From positions 1 to 24,273 of the forward strand of contig NZ_DDHJ01000020.1 of assembly GCF_002338065.1 (NCBI RefSeq): DNA of 24,273 nucleotides, in the 5' to 3' direction. Numbering within the stretch: the stretch's first letter is position 1; the number at the start of each line of letters is the position of its first letter. The DNA comes from Pseudomonas sp. UBA1879 (GTDB lineage Bacteria > Pseudomonadota > Gammaproteobacteria > Pseudomonadales > Pseudomonadaceae). This document shows, piece by piece, positions 1 to 8,121 of the stretch. The notes under the pieces are model-generated. The model ran no database searches, had not been told where the DNA came from, and worked only from the letters and a program-made list of their open reading frames with translations. Made by a program: the position numbers and the translations under genes.

Positions 1-116
1 CCCGTTACAGGACGGAACCGTCAAGCTGGGCAGACAGGGCGGAGAATAGCAAAGAGGTGTCGAGGTTGGGACCGGGCACATGAAACCGGCAGAACCTGCG
101 CGTACGCTCGCCAACT

Positions 117-251
117 TGTAGGAGCTTGGCTTGACCCGCGATCGGCGGGGAACCCGGCATAAACCCTGTGCACGCGGAGTACATAACAGTCCGATGCGGA
201 GGGATTCACGGCGGCTGCGCCGCCGATCGCGGGTCAACCCACGCTCCTACA
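117..251. repeat. REPIN (inverted REP pair), first copy
   Basis: The left arm starts TGTAGGAGCTTGGCTTGACC and the right arm ends GGGTCAACCCACGCTCCTAC, with GATCGGCGG/CCGCCGATC pairing at the inner ends. The arms can fold into a long hairpin. It belongs to the 'GTAGGAGCGTGGCTTGTCCC' subtype also seen at 417-551 and 20977-21112. Confidence 0.85.
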
Positions 252-383
252 GAATGCCGTTTGATCGACGTCGCCGACCAGTTAGAGGACTACGTCAACG
301 GCCAGTACAGGCCGGAACCGTTCAGCTGTGGGGATGTGGCGGGGATTAGCAAAGAGGTGTTGAGGTTGGTGCCGGGCACATGA
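252..383 (+). pseudogene. possible decayed C-terminal coding fragment inside the tandem unit
   Basis: The frame ending at the TGA of 381-383 reads as protein-like sequence (IDVADQLEDYVNG, then QYRPEPFSCGDVAG, then ISKEVLRLVPGT) downstream of a REPIN, with no plausible start of its own. Between this copy and the next (552 onward) several differences fall at synonymous positions (TGT/TGC, ATT/ATC, TTG/CTG), which hints at past coding selection. The next copy is frameshifted by two one-base deletions. I do not recognise the family. It could be the 3' end of a gene left of the window that was amplified together with its REPIN, or chance. Confidence 0.25.
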
Positions 384-416
384 GACCGGCAGAACCTGCG
401 CGTACGGTCGTCAAAC

Positions 417-551
417 TGTAGGAGCGTGGCTTGTCCCGCGATCGGCGGGGAACCCGTCGTAAACCCTGTGCACGCGGTATACCTGACAGTCCAATGCGTA
501 TGGATTCACGACAGCTGCGCCGCCGATCGCGGGACAAGCCACGCTCCTACA
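417..551. repeat. REPIN (inverted REP pair), second copy
   Basis: Same element one tandem unit later. Arms TGTAGGAGCGTGGCTTGTCC and GGACAAGCCACGCTCCTACA are perfect inverted repeats, extended inward by CGCGATCGGCGG/CCGCCGATCGCG. The central part differs from the first copy at several positions. Confidence 0.88.
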
Positions 552-693
552 GAATGCCGTTTGATCGACGTCGCCGACCAGTTAGAGGACTACGCCAACG
601 GCCAGTACAGGCCGGAACGTTCAGCTGCGGGATGTGGCGGGGATCAGCAAAGAGGTGTTGAGGCTGGTGCCAATCCAGTAACACCATCATCCC

Positions 694-782
694 TGTAGGA
701 GTGAGCTTGCTCGCGATAACGGTTTGTCAGCCAATACTGATGAACCTGACACGCCGCCATCGCGAGCAAGCTCACTCCTACA
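694..782. repeat. REPIN, 'gtgagcttgctcgcgat' subtype
   Basis: Arms 694-717 (TGTAGGAGTGAGCTTGCTCG, then CGAT) and 759-782 are 24-nt perfect inverted repeats around a 41-nt centre. The same subtype recurs at 6569-6673 and 12075-12136. Confidence 0.9.
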
Positions 783-823
783 ATAAGGGCGCCAGCCACA
801 TGCTCTGTGATCGACGGACATCC

Positions 824-914
824 CTGTGGGAGCCGGCTTGCTGGCGAATGCGTCAGGTTAGTCAGCTGGATGCTGCATGGGACACCGCATTCGCCAGCAA
901 GCCGGCTCCCACAG
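824..914. repeat. REPIN, 'gtgggagccggcttgctggcgaatg' family
   Basis: Arms 824-852 and 886-914 are 29-nt perfect inverted repeats beginning CTGTGGGAGCCGGCTTGCTG. It lies 23 bp beyond the spuH stop codon, so in the spu transcript it would form a stable 3' hairpin that could protect the mRNA end or aid termination. No classical T-tract terminator is seen here. A related element sits at 16844-16930. Confidence 0.9.
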
Positions 915-937
915 GTATGCAGTCCCCCGAATCTAGA

Positions 938-1828
938 TCAAACCGACTCAACCACCTTGGCACGGCGCACATCCGGCTGTTTCCAGCCATCCGCCGCGGC
1001 TTCTTCGATGGCTTGTTGAATGGCCTTCCTGCGGTTGTTTTCGGCGCGGCGGCTGAAGAACCACACGAGAAAGGTCGCGATCGACACGGCCAGCAGGATC
1101 AGACTCGCGATGGCGTTGATTTCAGGCTTCACGCCTAGACGCACGGCCGAGAACACTTCCATTGGCAAGGTCGTCGAGCCCGGGCCGGACACGAAACTCG
1201 CCAGCACCAGATCGTCCAGCGACAGGGCGAAGGACATCATGCCGCCTGCGGCCAGAGACGGCGCGATCATCGGGATGGTGATCAGGAAGAACACCTTCCA
1301 TGGACGCGCGCCCAAATCCATGGCGGCCTCTTCGATGGACATGTCCAGCTCACGCAGACGCGCTGACACGACGACCGCTACATACGCCGCGCAGAAGGTC
1401 GTGTGGGCAATCCAGATTGTGACAATGCCGCGTTCCTGCGGCCAGCCGATCAGTTGCGCCATCGCCACGAACAGCAGCAACAGGGACAAACCGGTAATCA
1501 CTTCTGGCATCACCAAGGGTGCCGTCACCAAACCGCCAAAGAACGTGCGGCCCTTGAAACGCGTCACCCGTGTCAGCACAAAGGCAGCCATGGTGCCGAG
1601 TGCCACGGCGGCAATCGACGTATAGCAAGCGATTTCCAATGAGCGCATCACTGCACTCATCAGTTGCGTGTTGTCGAGCAGACCGACGTACCACTTCACC
1701 GACCAGCCACCCCAGACCGTCACCAGTTTCGAGGCGTTGAACGAGTAGATCACCAGAATGACCATGGGCGCGTAGATGAAAATCAGGCCCAGCACCAACA
1801 TCAGGTTCGAGAATCGGAAGCCTCTCAT
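938..1828 (-). CDS. spuH: polyamine ABC transporter permease SpuH (PotI-like)
   Basis: Inner-membrane permease of the putrescine/spermidine ABC importer; 296 aa, normal for PotI. About six hydrophobic segments are visible: residues 8-29, 66-88, 100-127, 133-155, 185-205 and 238-258. The cytoplasmic EAA loop that contacts the ATPase is at about 167-187 (EEAAMDLGARPWKVF). Its ATG overlaps the spuG stop as ATGA (1825-1828), so the two are translationally coupled. It is the last gene of the operon, followed by a REPIN. The C-terminus after residue 260 is a charged cytoplasmic tail. The name rests on PotI-type sequence and on gene order matching P. aeruginosa spuABCDEFGH. Confidence 0.93.
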   Translation of the reverse strand: MRGFRFSNLMLVLGLIFIYAPMVILVIYSFNASKLVTVWGGWSVKWYVGLLDNTQLMSAVMRSLEIACYTSIAAVALGTMAAFVLTRVTRFKGRTFFGGLVTAPLVMPEVITGLSLLLLFVAMAQLIGWPQERGIVTIWIAHTTFCAAYVAVVVSARLRELDMSIEEAAMDLGARPWKVFFLITIPMIAPSLAAGGMMSFALSLDDLVLASFVSGPGSTTLPMEVFSAVRLGVKPEINAIASLILLAVSIATFLVWFFSRRAENNRRKAIQQAIEEAAADGWKQPDVRRAKVVESV

Positions 1829-2745
1829 GCCTTGCCCTCCAGTTCTTTGGCCTGGCTACGGTTGAACAGAATGATCGGCACGATGAGGATCAACAGCATC
1901 ACCACCGCCAGCGCAGACGCCACCGGCCAGTCGCGGTTGTTGAAGAACTCTTGCCACAGGACCTTACCAATCATCAGCGTCTCAGGGCCGCCCAGCAATT
2001 CAGGGATGACGAACTCGCCCACCACCGGGATAAAGACCAGCATGCAGCCGGCAATGATGCCGTTTTTGGACAGTGGCACGGTGATTTTCCAGAAGCTGTT
2101 GAAGGTGCTCGAACCCAGGTCCGACGCGGCTTCCAGCAGGCTCTGATCGTGCTTCACCAGGTTGGCGTACAGCGGCAGGATCATGAACGGCAAATACGAG
2201 TACACGACCCCTATGTAGACCGCGAGGTTGGTGTTGAGGATCTGCAACGGCTCGCTGATCACGCCCAGCCACATCAGGAAAGCGTTGAGCAGGCCGTTGT
2301 TGCTGAGGATGCCCATCCACGCATAGACGCGGATCAGGATCGCGGTCCAGGTCGGCATCATGATCAGCAGCAAAAGGACCGTCTGCATTTCCTTGCGAGC
2401 GATAGAAATGCCGTACGCCATCGGGTAGCCGATCAGCAGGCACAGCAAGGTGCTGAAGAAGGCCATCTTCAACGAGCCCAGGTACGCCGAGATGTAGAGG
2501 TCGTCGCCGGTTAGCAGCGCGTAGTTGGCGAAGTTGAGCACAATGTCGAGCTTCTGCTCGGCGTAAGAAAAGATCTCGGTGTACGGCGGAATCGCGACGT
2601 CGGCTTCGGCGAAACTGATCTTGATGACGATCAGAAACGGCAACGCGAAGAACAGGAACAGCCACAGAAACGGAACTCCGATGACTGCCTGACGCCCATT
2701 GGGCGTGATGCGCTTCAGCGCACGTTTGATTTTCCGAATTTTCAT
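1825..2745 (-). CDS. spuG: polyamine ABC transporter permease SpuG (PotH-like)
   Basis: Partner permease of SpuH; 306 aa. An N-terminal hydrophobic helix (about 21-42) is followed by a periplasmic segment and five more membrane segments (about 92-114, 121-143, 174-195, 227-249, 277-296). The EAA loop is at about 205-225 (EAASDLGSSTFNSFWKITVP). An upstream in-frame ATG at 2778 exists, but the ATG at 2745 overlaps the spuF stop by ATGA, and the same 4-nt overlap recurs at the next junction, so 2745 is chosen. Transport specificity comes from SpuD and SpuE rather than from this protein. Confidence 0.93.
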   Translation of the reverse strand: MKIRKIKRALKRITPNGRQAVIGVPFLWLFLFFALPFLIVIKISFAEADVAIPPYTEIFSYAEQKLDIVLNFANYALLTGDDLYISAYLGSLKMAFFSTLLCLLIGYPMAYGISIARKEMQTVLLLLIMMPTWTAILIRVYAWMGILSNNGLLNAFLMWLGVISEPLQILNTNLAVYIGVVYSYLPFMILPLYANLVKHDQSLLEAASDLGSSTFNSFWKITVPLSKNGIIAGCMLVFIPVVGEFVIPELLGGPETLMIGKVLWQEFFNNRDWPVASALAVVMLLILIVPIILFNRSQAKELEGKA

Positions 2746-3884
2746 GAGCGCAGCACCACGCCGCTGTCGTCTTCCCACCAGACGAACACTTCGTCTTCCC
2801 AGGTTGGACGCGCGCCCAAGCGCTCCGAGTTGGCGACGAACGACTGAACCAGCTTGCCGCAGGTCAGTTGCACGTAGAACACCGAATGCCCGCCCAGATA
2901 CGCGATGTCGTGAATCTTGCCGCGAGACCAGTTGTATTGGGTGGTCGGTTGCTCGGTGGTGATCAGCAGCTTCTCGGGCCGGATCGCGTAGGTCACGCGC
3001 TTGTCTTCCACGGAGGTGCTGACGCCGTGGCCCACGTAGATCTCACGCTCCAGCTCGGGGCTGTGAATCAGCGCATGGCCTTCCATGTCCTCGATGACTT
3101 CACCGTCGAACAGGTTGACGTTGCCGATGAATTCGCAGACCAGACGGCTGGTCGGGGTTTCATAGATATCGACCGGGCTGCCGATCTGAGCGATCCAGCC
3201 CAAGTGCATGATCGCGATGCGCTGGGCCATGGTCATGGCCTCTTCCTGGTCGTGGGTCACCATCACGCAGGTCACGCCGACGCGCTCGATGATTTCCACC
3301 AGTTCCAGCTGCATCTGCGATCGCAGTTTTTTGTCCAGCGCGCCCATGGGTTCGTCGAGCAACAGCAGTTTGGGCTTCTTCGCCAAGGAACGGGCCAGCG
3401 CCACGCGCTGACGTTGGCCGCCGGAGAGCTGATGGGGTTTGCGCTTGGCGTACTGGGTCATCTGCACCAGTTTGAGCATTTCAGCCACGCGGGCGTCGAT
3501 CTCGGCCTTGGGCAGTCTGTCCTGCTGCAAACCAAAGGCGATGTTCTGCGCCACGGTCATGTGCGGGAACAGCGCGTAAGACTGGAACATCATGTTGATC
3601 GGTCGGTCGTACGGCGGCATGTCGGTGATGTCGACACCGTCGAGAAAAATCCGCCCCTCTGTTGGCCGCTCGAAACCGGCGAGCATGCGCAACAGCGTGG
3701 ATTTGCCCGAACCGGAGCCGCCGAGCAAAGCGAAAATCTCGCCTTTGTTGATCTGCAGAGACACATCGTCCACAGCCACCGTCTCGTCGAACTTTTTCGT
3801 GACCCGATCGATTTTGACCAGCACCTGCTTCGGTTGCTGACCACCCTCAAGGGCTTTTTTGTAGGCGCCGGAGGCAACTGCCAT
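2742..3884 (-). CDS. spuF: polyamine ABC transporter ATP-binding protein SpuF (PotG-like)
   Basis: ATPase that powers SpuGH; 380 aa, the usual PotG length. Walker A is GGSGSGKS (about 55-62), Q-loop Gln 101, signature LSGGQ 153-157, Walker B LLLLDEP 173-179, and the switch His 211 lies in VTHDQEEA. The C-terminal third (about 240-380) is the TOBE-type regulatory domain of polyamine and related importers. The ATG at 3884 is preferred over one five codons upstream because GGGAG lies about 8 nt before it. A stem-loop at 3910-3930 separates it from spuE, which suggests lower expression of the transporter than of its binding proteins. Confidence 0.95.
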   Translation of the reverse strand: MAVASGAYKKALEGGQQPKQVLVKIDRVTKKFDETVAVDDVSLQINKGEIFALLGGSGSGKSTLLRMLAGFERPTEGRIFLDGVDITDMPPYDRPINMMFQSYALFPHMTVAQNIAFGLQQDRLPKAEIDARVAEMLKLVQMTQYAKRKPHQLSGGQRQRVALARSLAKKPKLLLLDEPMGALDKKLRSQMQLELVEIIERVGVTCVMVTHDQEEAMTMAQRIAIMHLGWIAQIGSPVDIYETPTSRLVCEFIGNVNLFDGEVIEDMEGHALIHSPELEREIYVGHGVSTSVEDKRVTYAIRPEKLLITTEQPTTQYNWSRGKIHDIAYLGGHSVFYVQLTCGKLVQSFVANSERLGARPTWEDEVFVWWEDDSGVVLRS

Positions 3885-3909
3885 GGGTGAAACTCCCAAC
3901 TGTGCTTGC

Positions 3910-3930
3910 GCCCGGCCAGTGCGGCCGGGC
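3910..3930 (-). promoter_or_regulatory. intercistronic GC stem-loop between spuE and spuF
   Basis: GCCCGGCC (3910-3917) pairs with GGCCGGGC (3923-3930) across a 5-nt loop. No T-tract follows on the minus strand, so it is unlikely to be a full terminator. Such hairpins after a binding-protein gene commonly stabilise the upstream mRNA or attenuate read-through. Confidence 0.6.
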
Positions 3931-3939
3931 GCCAGGTCT

Positions 3940-5034
3940 TTATTTACCGGATTTGATCTTGGTCCAGCTGCGCGTCATCACGCGCTGAATCTTCGGTGGC
4001 AACTCGGAGTTGACGTACAGCCGCTTCTGCACGTCCGCTGACGGGTAGACCGCCTCGTCGTTGCGAATGTCCTGATCCATCAGCTCGCCGGACGCCGGGT
4101 TCGGGTTGGCATAACCCACCTGGTCGCTGACCTTTGCGATCACGTCGGGCTTGAGGATGTAGTTGATGAACGCGTGTGCGGCCTTCACGTCCGGTGCGTC
4201 CGCAGGGATCGCCAGCATGTCGAACCACAGGTTGCCGCCTTCCTTTGGAATCGAATACGCGATGTTCACGCCCTTGCCCGCCTCTTCTGCGCGGGCCTTG
4301 GCTTGGAACACATCGCCGGAGAAACCGGCAGCGATACAAATGTCGCCGTTAGCCAGGTCGGTGATGTATTTGGAGGAATTGAAGTAGGTCACGTACGGAC
4401 GCACTTTAAGCAGCTTGTCCTCGGCCTTTTTGTAGTCTTTTTCGTCAGTGCTGTTGGGATTCAGCCCCATGTAATTCAGCACGGCGGGCATCATCTCGTC
4501 AGCCGAATCGAGGAACGCAACGCCGCATTTCTGCAGCTTCTTGATGTTCTCAGGCTCGAACAGCATGGCCCACGAATCGATAGTGTCGACGCCCAGCACT
4601 TCCTTGATCTTATCGACGTTGTAGCCGATGCCGTTGGTGCCCCACAGGTAAGGAACGGCGTACTGATTGCCCGGATCGTTTTTCTCCAGGCGCTTCATCA
4701 GTTCGGGATCGAGGTTTGAATAATTGGGGAGCTGCGACTTGTCGAGTTTCTGAAACGCACCGGCCTTGATCTGTTTGCCAAGGAAGTGGTTTGAGGGCAC
4801 GACCACGTCATAACCGGTGTGACCGGCGAGCAGTTTGCCTTCCAGGGTTTCGTTGGAGTCGAAGACGTCATATTTGGTTTTGATGCCGGTCGTGGACTCG
4901 AAGTCCGCGAGGGTCGTGGTGCCGATGTAATCGGACCAGTTATAAATGCGGACGGTGGATTCCGCGTAGGCACCGACGGCGAGCGTCAGGCCGGCTCCAA
5001 GTAGCAAGCCTTTGGAAAACAAAGAAATAGACAC
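3940..5034 (-). CDS. spuE: periplasmic polyamine-binding protein SpuE (PotF family, spermidine type)
   Basis: 364 aa with a Sec signal peptide (hydrophobic residues about 7-22, likely cleavage after AYA at 24). The mature protein has the PotF/PotD fold hallmarks YNWSDYI (31-37), YDVFDSNETLEGKLL (55-69), SKYITDLANGD (221-231) and the C-terminal MTRSWTKIKSGK. Trp270 in GNLWFDM lies where the P. aeruginosa spermidine receptor SpuE has its selectivity tryptophan; the paralogue SpuD has Phe there. The start is GTG with AAAGGA about 8 nt upstream. It is about as long as SpuD and clearly paralogous. The spermidine assignment is inferred from gene order and this residue. Confidence 0.9.
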   Translation of the reverse strand: MSISLFSKGLLLGAGLTLAVGAYAESTVRIYNWSDYIGTTTLADFESTTGIKTKYDVFDSNETLEGKLLAGHTGYDVVVPSNHFLGKQIKAGAFQKLDKSQLPNYSNLDPELMKRLEKNDPGNQYAVPYLWGTNGIGYNVDKIKEVLGVDTIDSWAMLFEPENIKKLQKCGVAFLDSADEMMPAVLNYMGLNPNSTDEKDYKKAEDKLLKVRPYVTYFNSSKYITDLANGDICIAAGFSGDVFQAKARAEEAGKGVNIAYSIPKEGGNLWFDMLAIPADAPDVKAAHAFINYILKPDVIAKVSDQVGYANPNPASGELMDQDIRNDEAVYPSADVQKRLYVNSELPPKIQRVMTRSWTKIKSGK

Positions 5035-5165
5035 GTGTGCAGTCCTTTTAGTAGGTGGGCATGTTGCCCTGGCCGACGACAGTAACGACTGCCTGTGACA
5101 AATCCGGCGCGCAACTTACCTTCGTTGAACCCTTCTCGCAAAAAAAAATTCAATACGCAGATTCT

Positions 5166-5254
5166 TGTAGGGGCGCGCTTGCCCGCGATGACGGTGTGCC
5201 TGTGACAAACATACAGACTGATACGCCACCATCGCGGGCAAGCGCGCTCCTACA
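5166..5254. repeat. REPIN between spuD and spuE, 'gcgcgcttgcccgcgat' subtype
   Basis: TGTAGGGGCGCGCTTGCCCG (from 5166) pairs with CGGGCAAGCGCGCTCCTACA (to 5254), extended inward by CGATG/CATCG, with one mismatch. On the minus strand the hairpin follows the spuD stop, and an isolated run of nine T lies about 17 nt farther on (5141-5149 as A on plus). That could allow partial termination before spuE. Confidence 0.88.
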
Positions 5255-5290
5255 AATGGGGTGAGAGCGTCAGCCCTCACCCTGCCAGGC

Positions 5291-6388
5291 TTACTTGCCC
5301 GATTTAATGTTGGTCCAGCTGCGGGTCATCAGGCGCTGAGTCGCTGCAGGCAGGTCGGCAATCGCGTACAACTTGGCCAGCACGTCGGCAGGTGGGTAAA
5401 CCCCTGGGTCCGAGGTGATCTCCTTATCAACGAACTCCGTCGCTGCCTTGTTACCGTTAGGGAAGTGAACGGCGTTGGTGATCTCGGCCATCACTTTCGG
5501 TTGCAGGATGAAGTTCATGAACTTATAGGCGCCTTCGACGTTTTCGGCGTCTTTAGGGATGGCGACCATGTCATAGAAGCTGCCAGCACCTTCTTTCGGA
5601 ATGTTGTAGCTGACCTTGACCTTGCCACCGGCTTCTTCAGCACGGGCCTTGGCCTGGTACACGTCACCCGAGTAACCCACAGCGACGCAGATGTTGCCGT
5701 TGGCCAGGTCCGAGATGTACTTGGACGAGTGGAAGTAGGTGACCGAAGGACGGATCTTCTTGAACAGGGCTTCGGCCTTCTCGATGTCTTCTTTCTTCTG
5801 ACTGTCGGTTGGCAGACCCAGGTAATGCAGCGCCACAGGCAGCATTTCGGTCGGCGAGTCGAGGAAGCTGATGCCACAGCCTTTCAGCTTGGCAGCGTTC
5901 TCTGGCTTGAACAGCAGATCCCAGGAGTTGGTCGGCGCATCAGCGCCCAGTGCCGCTTTGACCTTGTCAGCGTTGAAGCCGATACCGATCGAGCCCCACA
6001 TGTAGGGGAAGGCGTGTTTGTTGTCCGGGTCGCTGACCGATACGGCTTTCAACAGCGCAGGGTCGAGGTTTTTGTAGTTAGGCAGCTTGGACTTGTCCAG
6101 CTCCTGATAAACACCGGCCTTGATCTGCTTGGCCAGGAAGTTGTTGGACGGGACGACGATGTCGTAACCCGATTTGCCCGCCAGCAACTTGGCTTCCAGC
6201 GTCTCGTTGCTGTCGAAGACGTCGTACACCACTTTGATGCCGGACTCTTTCTCGAAGTCAGCGATAGTGTTCGGTGCGATGTAGTCGGACCAGTTGTAGA
6301 CGTGCAGAACTTTGTCATCGGCGTGCGCCGCTGCGGCCACTGCTCCCATCAGGGACAGTGCGAGGAGGGTTTTGCCAAATGTCTTCAT
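5291..6388 (-). CDS. spuD: periplasmic polyamine-binding protein SpuD (PotF family, putrescine type)
   Basis: 365 aa; signal peptide with a hydrophobic core at about 7-21 and likely cleavage after AHA (23). It shares YNWSDYI (31-37), YDVFDSNETLEAKLL (55-69), SKYISDLANGN (222-232) and MTRSWTNIKSGK with SpuE, so the pair arose by duplication. Phe271 in GSFYDM replaces the SpuE tryptophan, as in the putrescine-preferring P. aeruginosa SpuD. The ATG has GGAG 8 nt upstream. The roughly 295-bp gap before it holds several REP elements, so it may have its own promoter, though I cannot identify one with confidence. Confidence 0.91.
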   Translation of the reverse strand: MKTFGKTLLALSLMGAVAAAAHADDKVLHVYNWSDYIAPNTIADFEKESGIKVVYDVFDSNETLEAKLLAGKSGYDIVVPSNNFLAKQIKAGVYQELDKSKLPNYKNLDPALLKAVSVSDPDNKHAFPYMWGSIGIGFNADKVKAALGADAPTNSWDLLFKPENAAKLKGCGISFLDSPTEMLPVALHYLGLPTDSQKKEDIEKAEALFKKIRPSVTYFHSSKYISDLANGNICVAVGYSGDVYQAKARAEEAGGKVKVSYNIPKEGAGSFYDMVAIPKDAENVEGAYKFMNFILQPKVMAEITNAVHFPNGNKAATEFVDKEITSDPGVYPPADVLAKLYAIADLPAATQRLMTRSWTNIKSGK

Positions 6389-6531
6389 GCGTACAGCTCC
6401 AATGTTTTTTATGTTAGCGGCGACTGAAACAGCCGGTAGTCTGGCAATTTCCTGGGCGGGCTTACAAGCAGCGCGGCCTGCCGTGTTGAGTACCTTTCAA
6501 AGATTTCATCTGCACACCAACATCGACTTCC

Positions 6532-6555
6532 TGTAGGAGCGCGCTTGCCCGCGAT
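6532..6555. repeat. single REP half-element
   Basis: TGTAGGAGCGCGCTTGCCCG followed by CGAT matches one arm of the REPIN at 5166-5254. No partner arm of this subtype is present; a different-subtype REPIN begins 14 nt later. Confidence 0.75.
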
Positions 6556-6568
6556 CTGCACCAATCCT

Positions 6569-6673
6569 TGCAGGAGTGAGCTTGCTCGCGATAGCGGTGC
6601 ATCAGTCAACCCATTCGGTTCAGACAAATAGCAATCGCGAGCAAGGTGGGGCGCCACCCCGGTCACTCCTACA
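6569..6673. repeat. REPIN with an interrupted right arm, in the spuC-spuD gap
   Basis: The left arm 6569-6592 (TGCAGGAGTGAGCTTGCTCG, then CGAT) is intact apart from one change. The right arm reads ATCGCGAGCAAG (6634-6645), then 18 unexpected bases GTGGGGCGCCACCCCGGT (6646-6663) in place of CT, then CACTCCTACA (6664-6673). The extra bases contain a small self-complementary core (GGTGG/CCACC). The element ends 10 bp from the spuC stop codon. Confidence 0.8.
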
Positions 6674-6683
6674 GAGGGATCGT

Positions 6684-8051
6684 TTACAACCGCTGCAACT
6701 CGGCGAGCGTCAGGTCCAGGCATTTGCGTGCCTTTTCCACCAGCTCGTCGATCTCGGCAAAGCTGATCACCAGCGGCGGCGAGATGATCATCGTGTCACC
6801 CACCGCACGCATGATCAGGCCGTTATTGAAGCAGAAAGTGCGACAAATCATGCCCACGCCCCGATCCACATAACGCGCGCGAGTGGCTTTGTCCTTCACC
6901 AGCTCGATCGCGCCGAGCAGGCCGACGCCCCGCACTTCACCCACCAGCGGATGATCGCTCAGCTCACGCAAACGTCTTTGCAAATAGGGTGCTGTTTCCG
7001 ACTTCACCCGCTCGACGATTTTTTCGTCGCGCAGGATGCGGATGTTTTCCAGGCCCACCGCCGCTGCCACTGGATGGCCGGAATAGGTGAAGCCGTGATT
7101 GAAGTCGCCGCCTTCGTTCAGCACCTTCACCACTTCATCGCGCACGATCACGCCGCCCATGGGGATGTAGCCCGAAGTCAGGCCCTTGGCGATGGTCATC
7201 AGGTCTGGTTTGAGGTCATAGAAATCGCTGCCGAACCACTCGCCGGTGCGGCCAAAACCACAGATCACTTCGTCGGCCACGAAAAGGATGTCGTACTTGG
7301 CGAGGATTTCCTTGATCTTCGGCCAGTAGGTGTCTGGCGGAACGATCACGCCGCCCGCGCCCTGGATCGGCTCGGCAATGAATGCCCCGACGTTGTCCAC
7401 GCCCAGTTCGAGGATTTTCTCTTCCAGTTGCTCGGCCGCCCAGACGCCAAACTCGTCCGGGGTCATGTCGCCGCCTTCACCGAACCAGTAAGGCTGCGGG
7501 ATGTGGACGATGCCTGGAATCGGCAAGTCGCCCTGCTCGTGCATGTAGGTCATGCCGCCCAGACTCGCGCCCGCGACGGTGGAACCGTGATAGCCGTTCA
7601 TGCGGCTGATGATGACTTTCTTGCTCGGCTTGCCCTTGATCGCCCAGTAATGGCGAACCAGACGCAACACGGTGTCATTGCCTTCGGAGCCGGAGCCGGT
7701 GAAGAACACGTGGTTCATGCCTTGCGGAGCAATCTCGGATATGGCCTTGGCCAATTGCAACGCAGGCGGGTGGGCAGTCTGAAAGAACAGGTTGTAATAC
7801 GGCAGCTCGCGCATCTGTTTGCTGGCCGCGTCTGCCAGTTCTTCCCGGCCGTAGCCCACCGCCACGCACCACAATCCAGCCATGCCGTCGAGGATCTTGT
7901 TGCCTTCGCTGTCCCACAGGTACACGCCCTCGGCGTGAGTGATGATGCGTGGGCCTTTCTCTTTCAGCTGCTTGAAGTCGCTGAACGGGGCCAAGTGATG
8001 ATCGCTGCTGAGGGCTTGCCATTCGCGGGTTTGCGGGTTGTTGGAACTCAT
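6684..8051 (-). CDS. spuC: putrescine/polyamine--pyruvate aminotransferase SpuC
   Basis: Class III PLP-dependent transaminase; 455 aa, matching the SpuC family. It transfers an amino group from putrescine (and probably other polyamines) to pyruvate in the cytosol. Visible landmarks: PLP-phosphate contact GSGSEGNDT (119-127), YHGST (154-158), the cofactor-binding Asp260 in FVADEVICGFGRTG, and the Schiff-base Lys289 in MTIAKGLTSGY. The ATG at 8051 is chosen over one at 8132, which would overlap spuB by 11 bp, because GGAG lies 7 nt upstream and the family starts here. It is 70 bp behind spuB. A related omega-transaminase specificity cannot be excluded. Confidence 0.93.
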   Translation of the reverse strand: MSSNNPQTREWQALSSDHHLAPFSDFKQLKEKGPRIITHAEGVYLWDSEGNKILDGMAGLWCVAVGYGREELADAASKQMRELPYYNLFFQTAHPPALQLAKAISEIAPQGMNHVFFTGSGSEGNDTVLRLVRHYWAIKGKPSKKVIISRMNGYHGSTVAGASLGGMTYMHEQGDLPIPGIVHIPQPYWFGEGGDMTPDEFGVWAAEQLEEKILELGVDNVGAFIAEPIQGAGGVIVPPDTYWPKIKEILAKYDILFVADEVICGFGRTGEWFGSDFYDLKPDLMTIAKGLTSGYIPMGGVIVRDEVVKVLNEGGDFNHGFTYSGHPVAAAVGLENIRILRDEKIVERVKSETAPYLQRRLRELSDHPLVGEVRGVGLLGAIELVKDKATRARYVDRGVGMICRTFCFNNGLIMRAVGDTMIISPPLVISFAEIDELVEKARKCLDLTLAELQRL

Positions 8052-8121
8052 GAATCCACTCCATCGGGTATCGCGTTTCAGGCGCCGCCAGCCACTCCGG
8101 GCCGGCCGGCGACCGTGATCT

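Larger units (their letters stand above)
1..672. repeat. 300-bp tandem repeat, about 2.2 copies
   Basis: Positions 1-300 and 301-600 align at an exact 300-bp offset, and a third partial copy runs from 601 to about 672. Each full copy holds a coding-like tail ending in TGA (81-83 and 381-383), a short spacer, a REPIN palindrome (117-251 and 417-551) and a segment starting AATGCCGTTTGATCGACGTC (252 and 552). Copies are nearly identical over the REPIN flanks. Mismatches cluster in the first 80 bases of the window. The third copy has two single-base deletions relative to the second and ends differently. The array probably extends left of the window. Confidence 0.9.

Noticed and set aside
1..672. 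CRISPR array
   Set aside because: The repeats are 300 bp with near-identical rather than unique intervening sequence, and there are no cas genes.
131..698. Overlapping small plus-strand frames in the left repeat as functional genes
   Set aside because: Most of their length is REPIN sequence and they are not conserved in frame between copies.
5035..5165. Separate spuE promoter or terminator in the spuD-spuE gap
   Set aside because: Only an isolated T-run and weak hexamers are visible; nothing strong enough to call.
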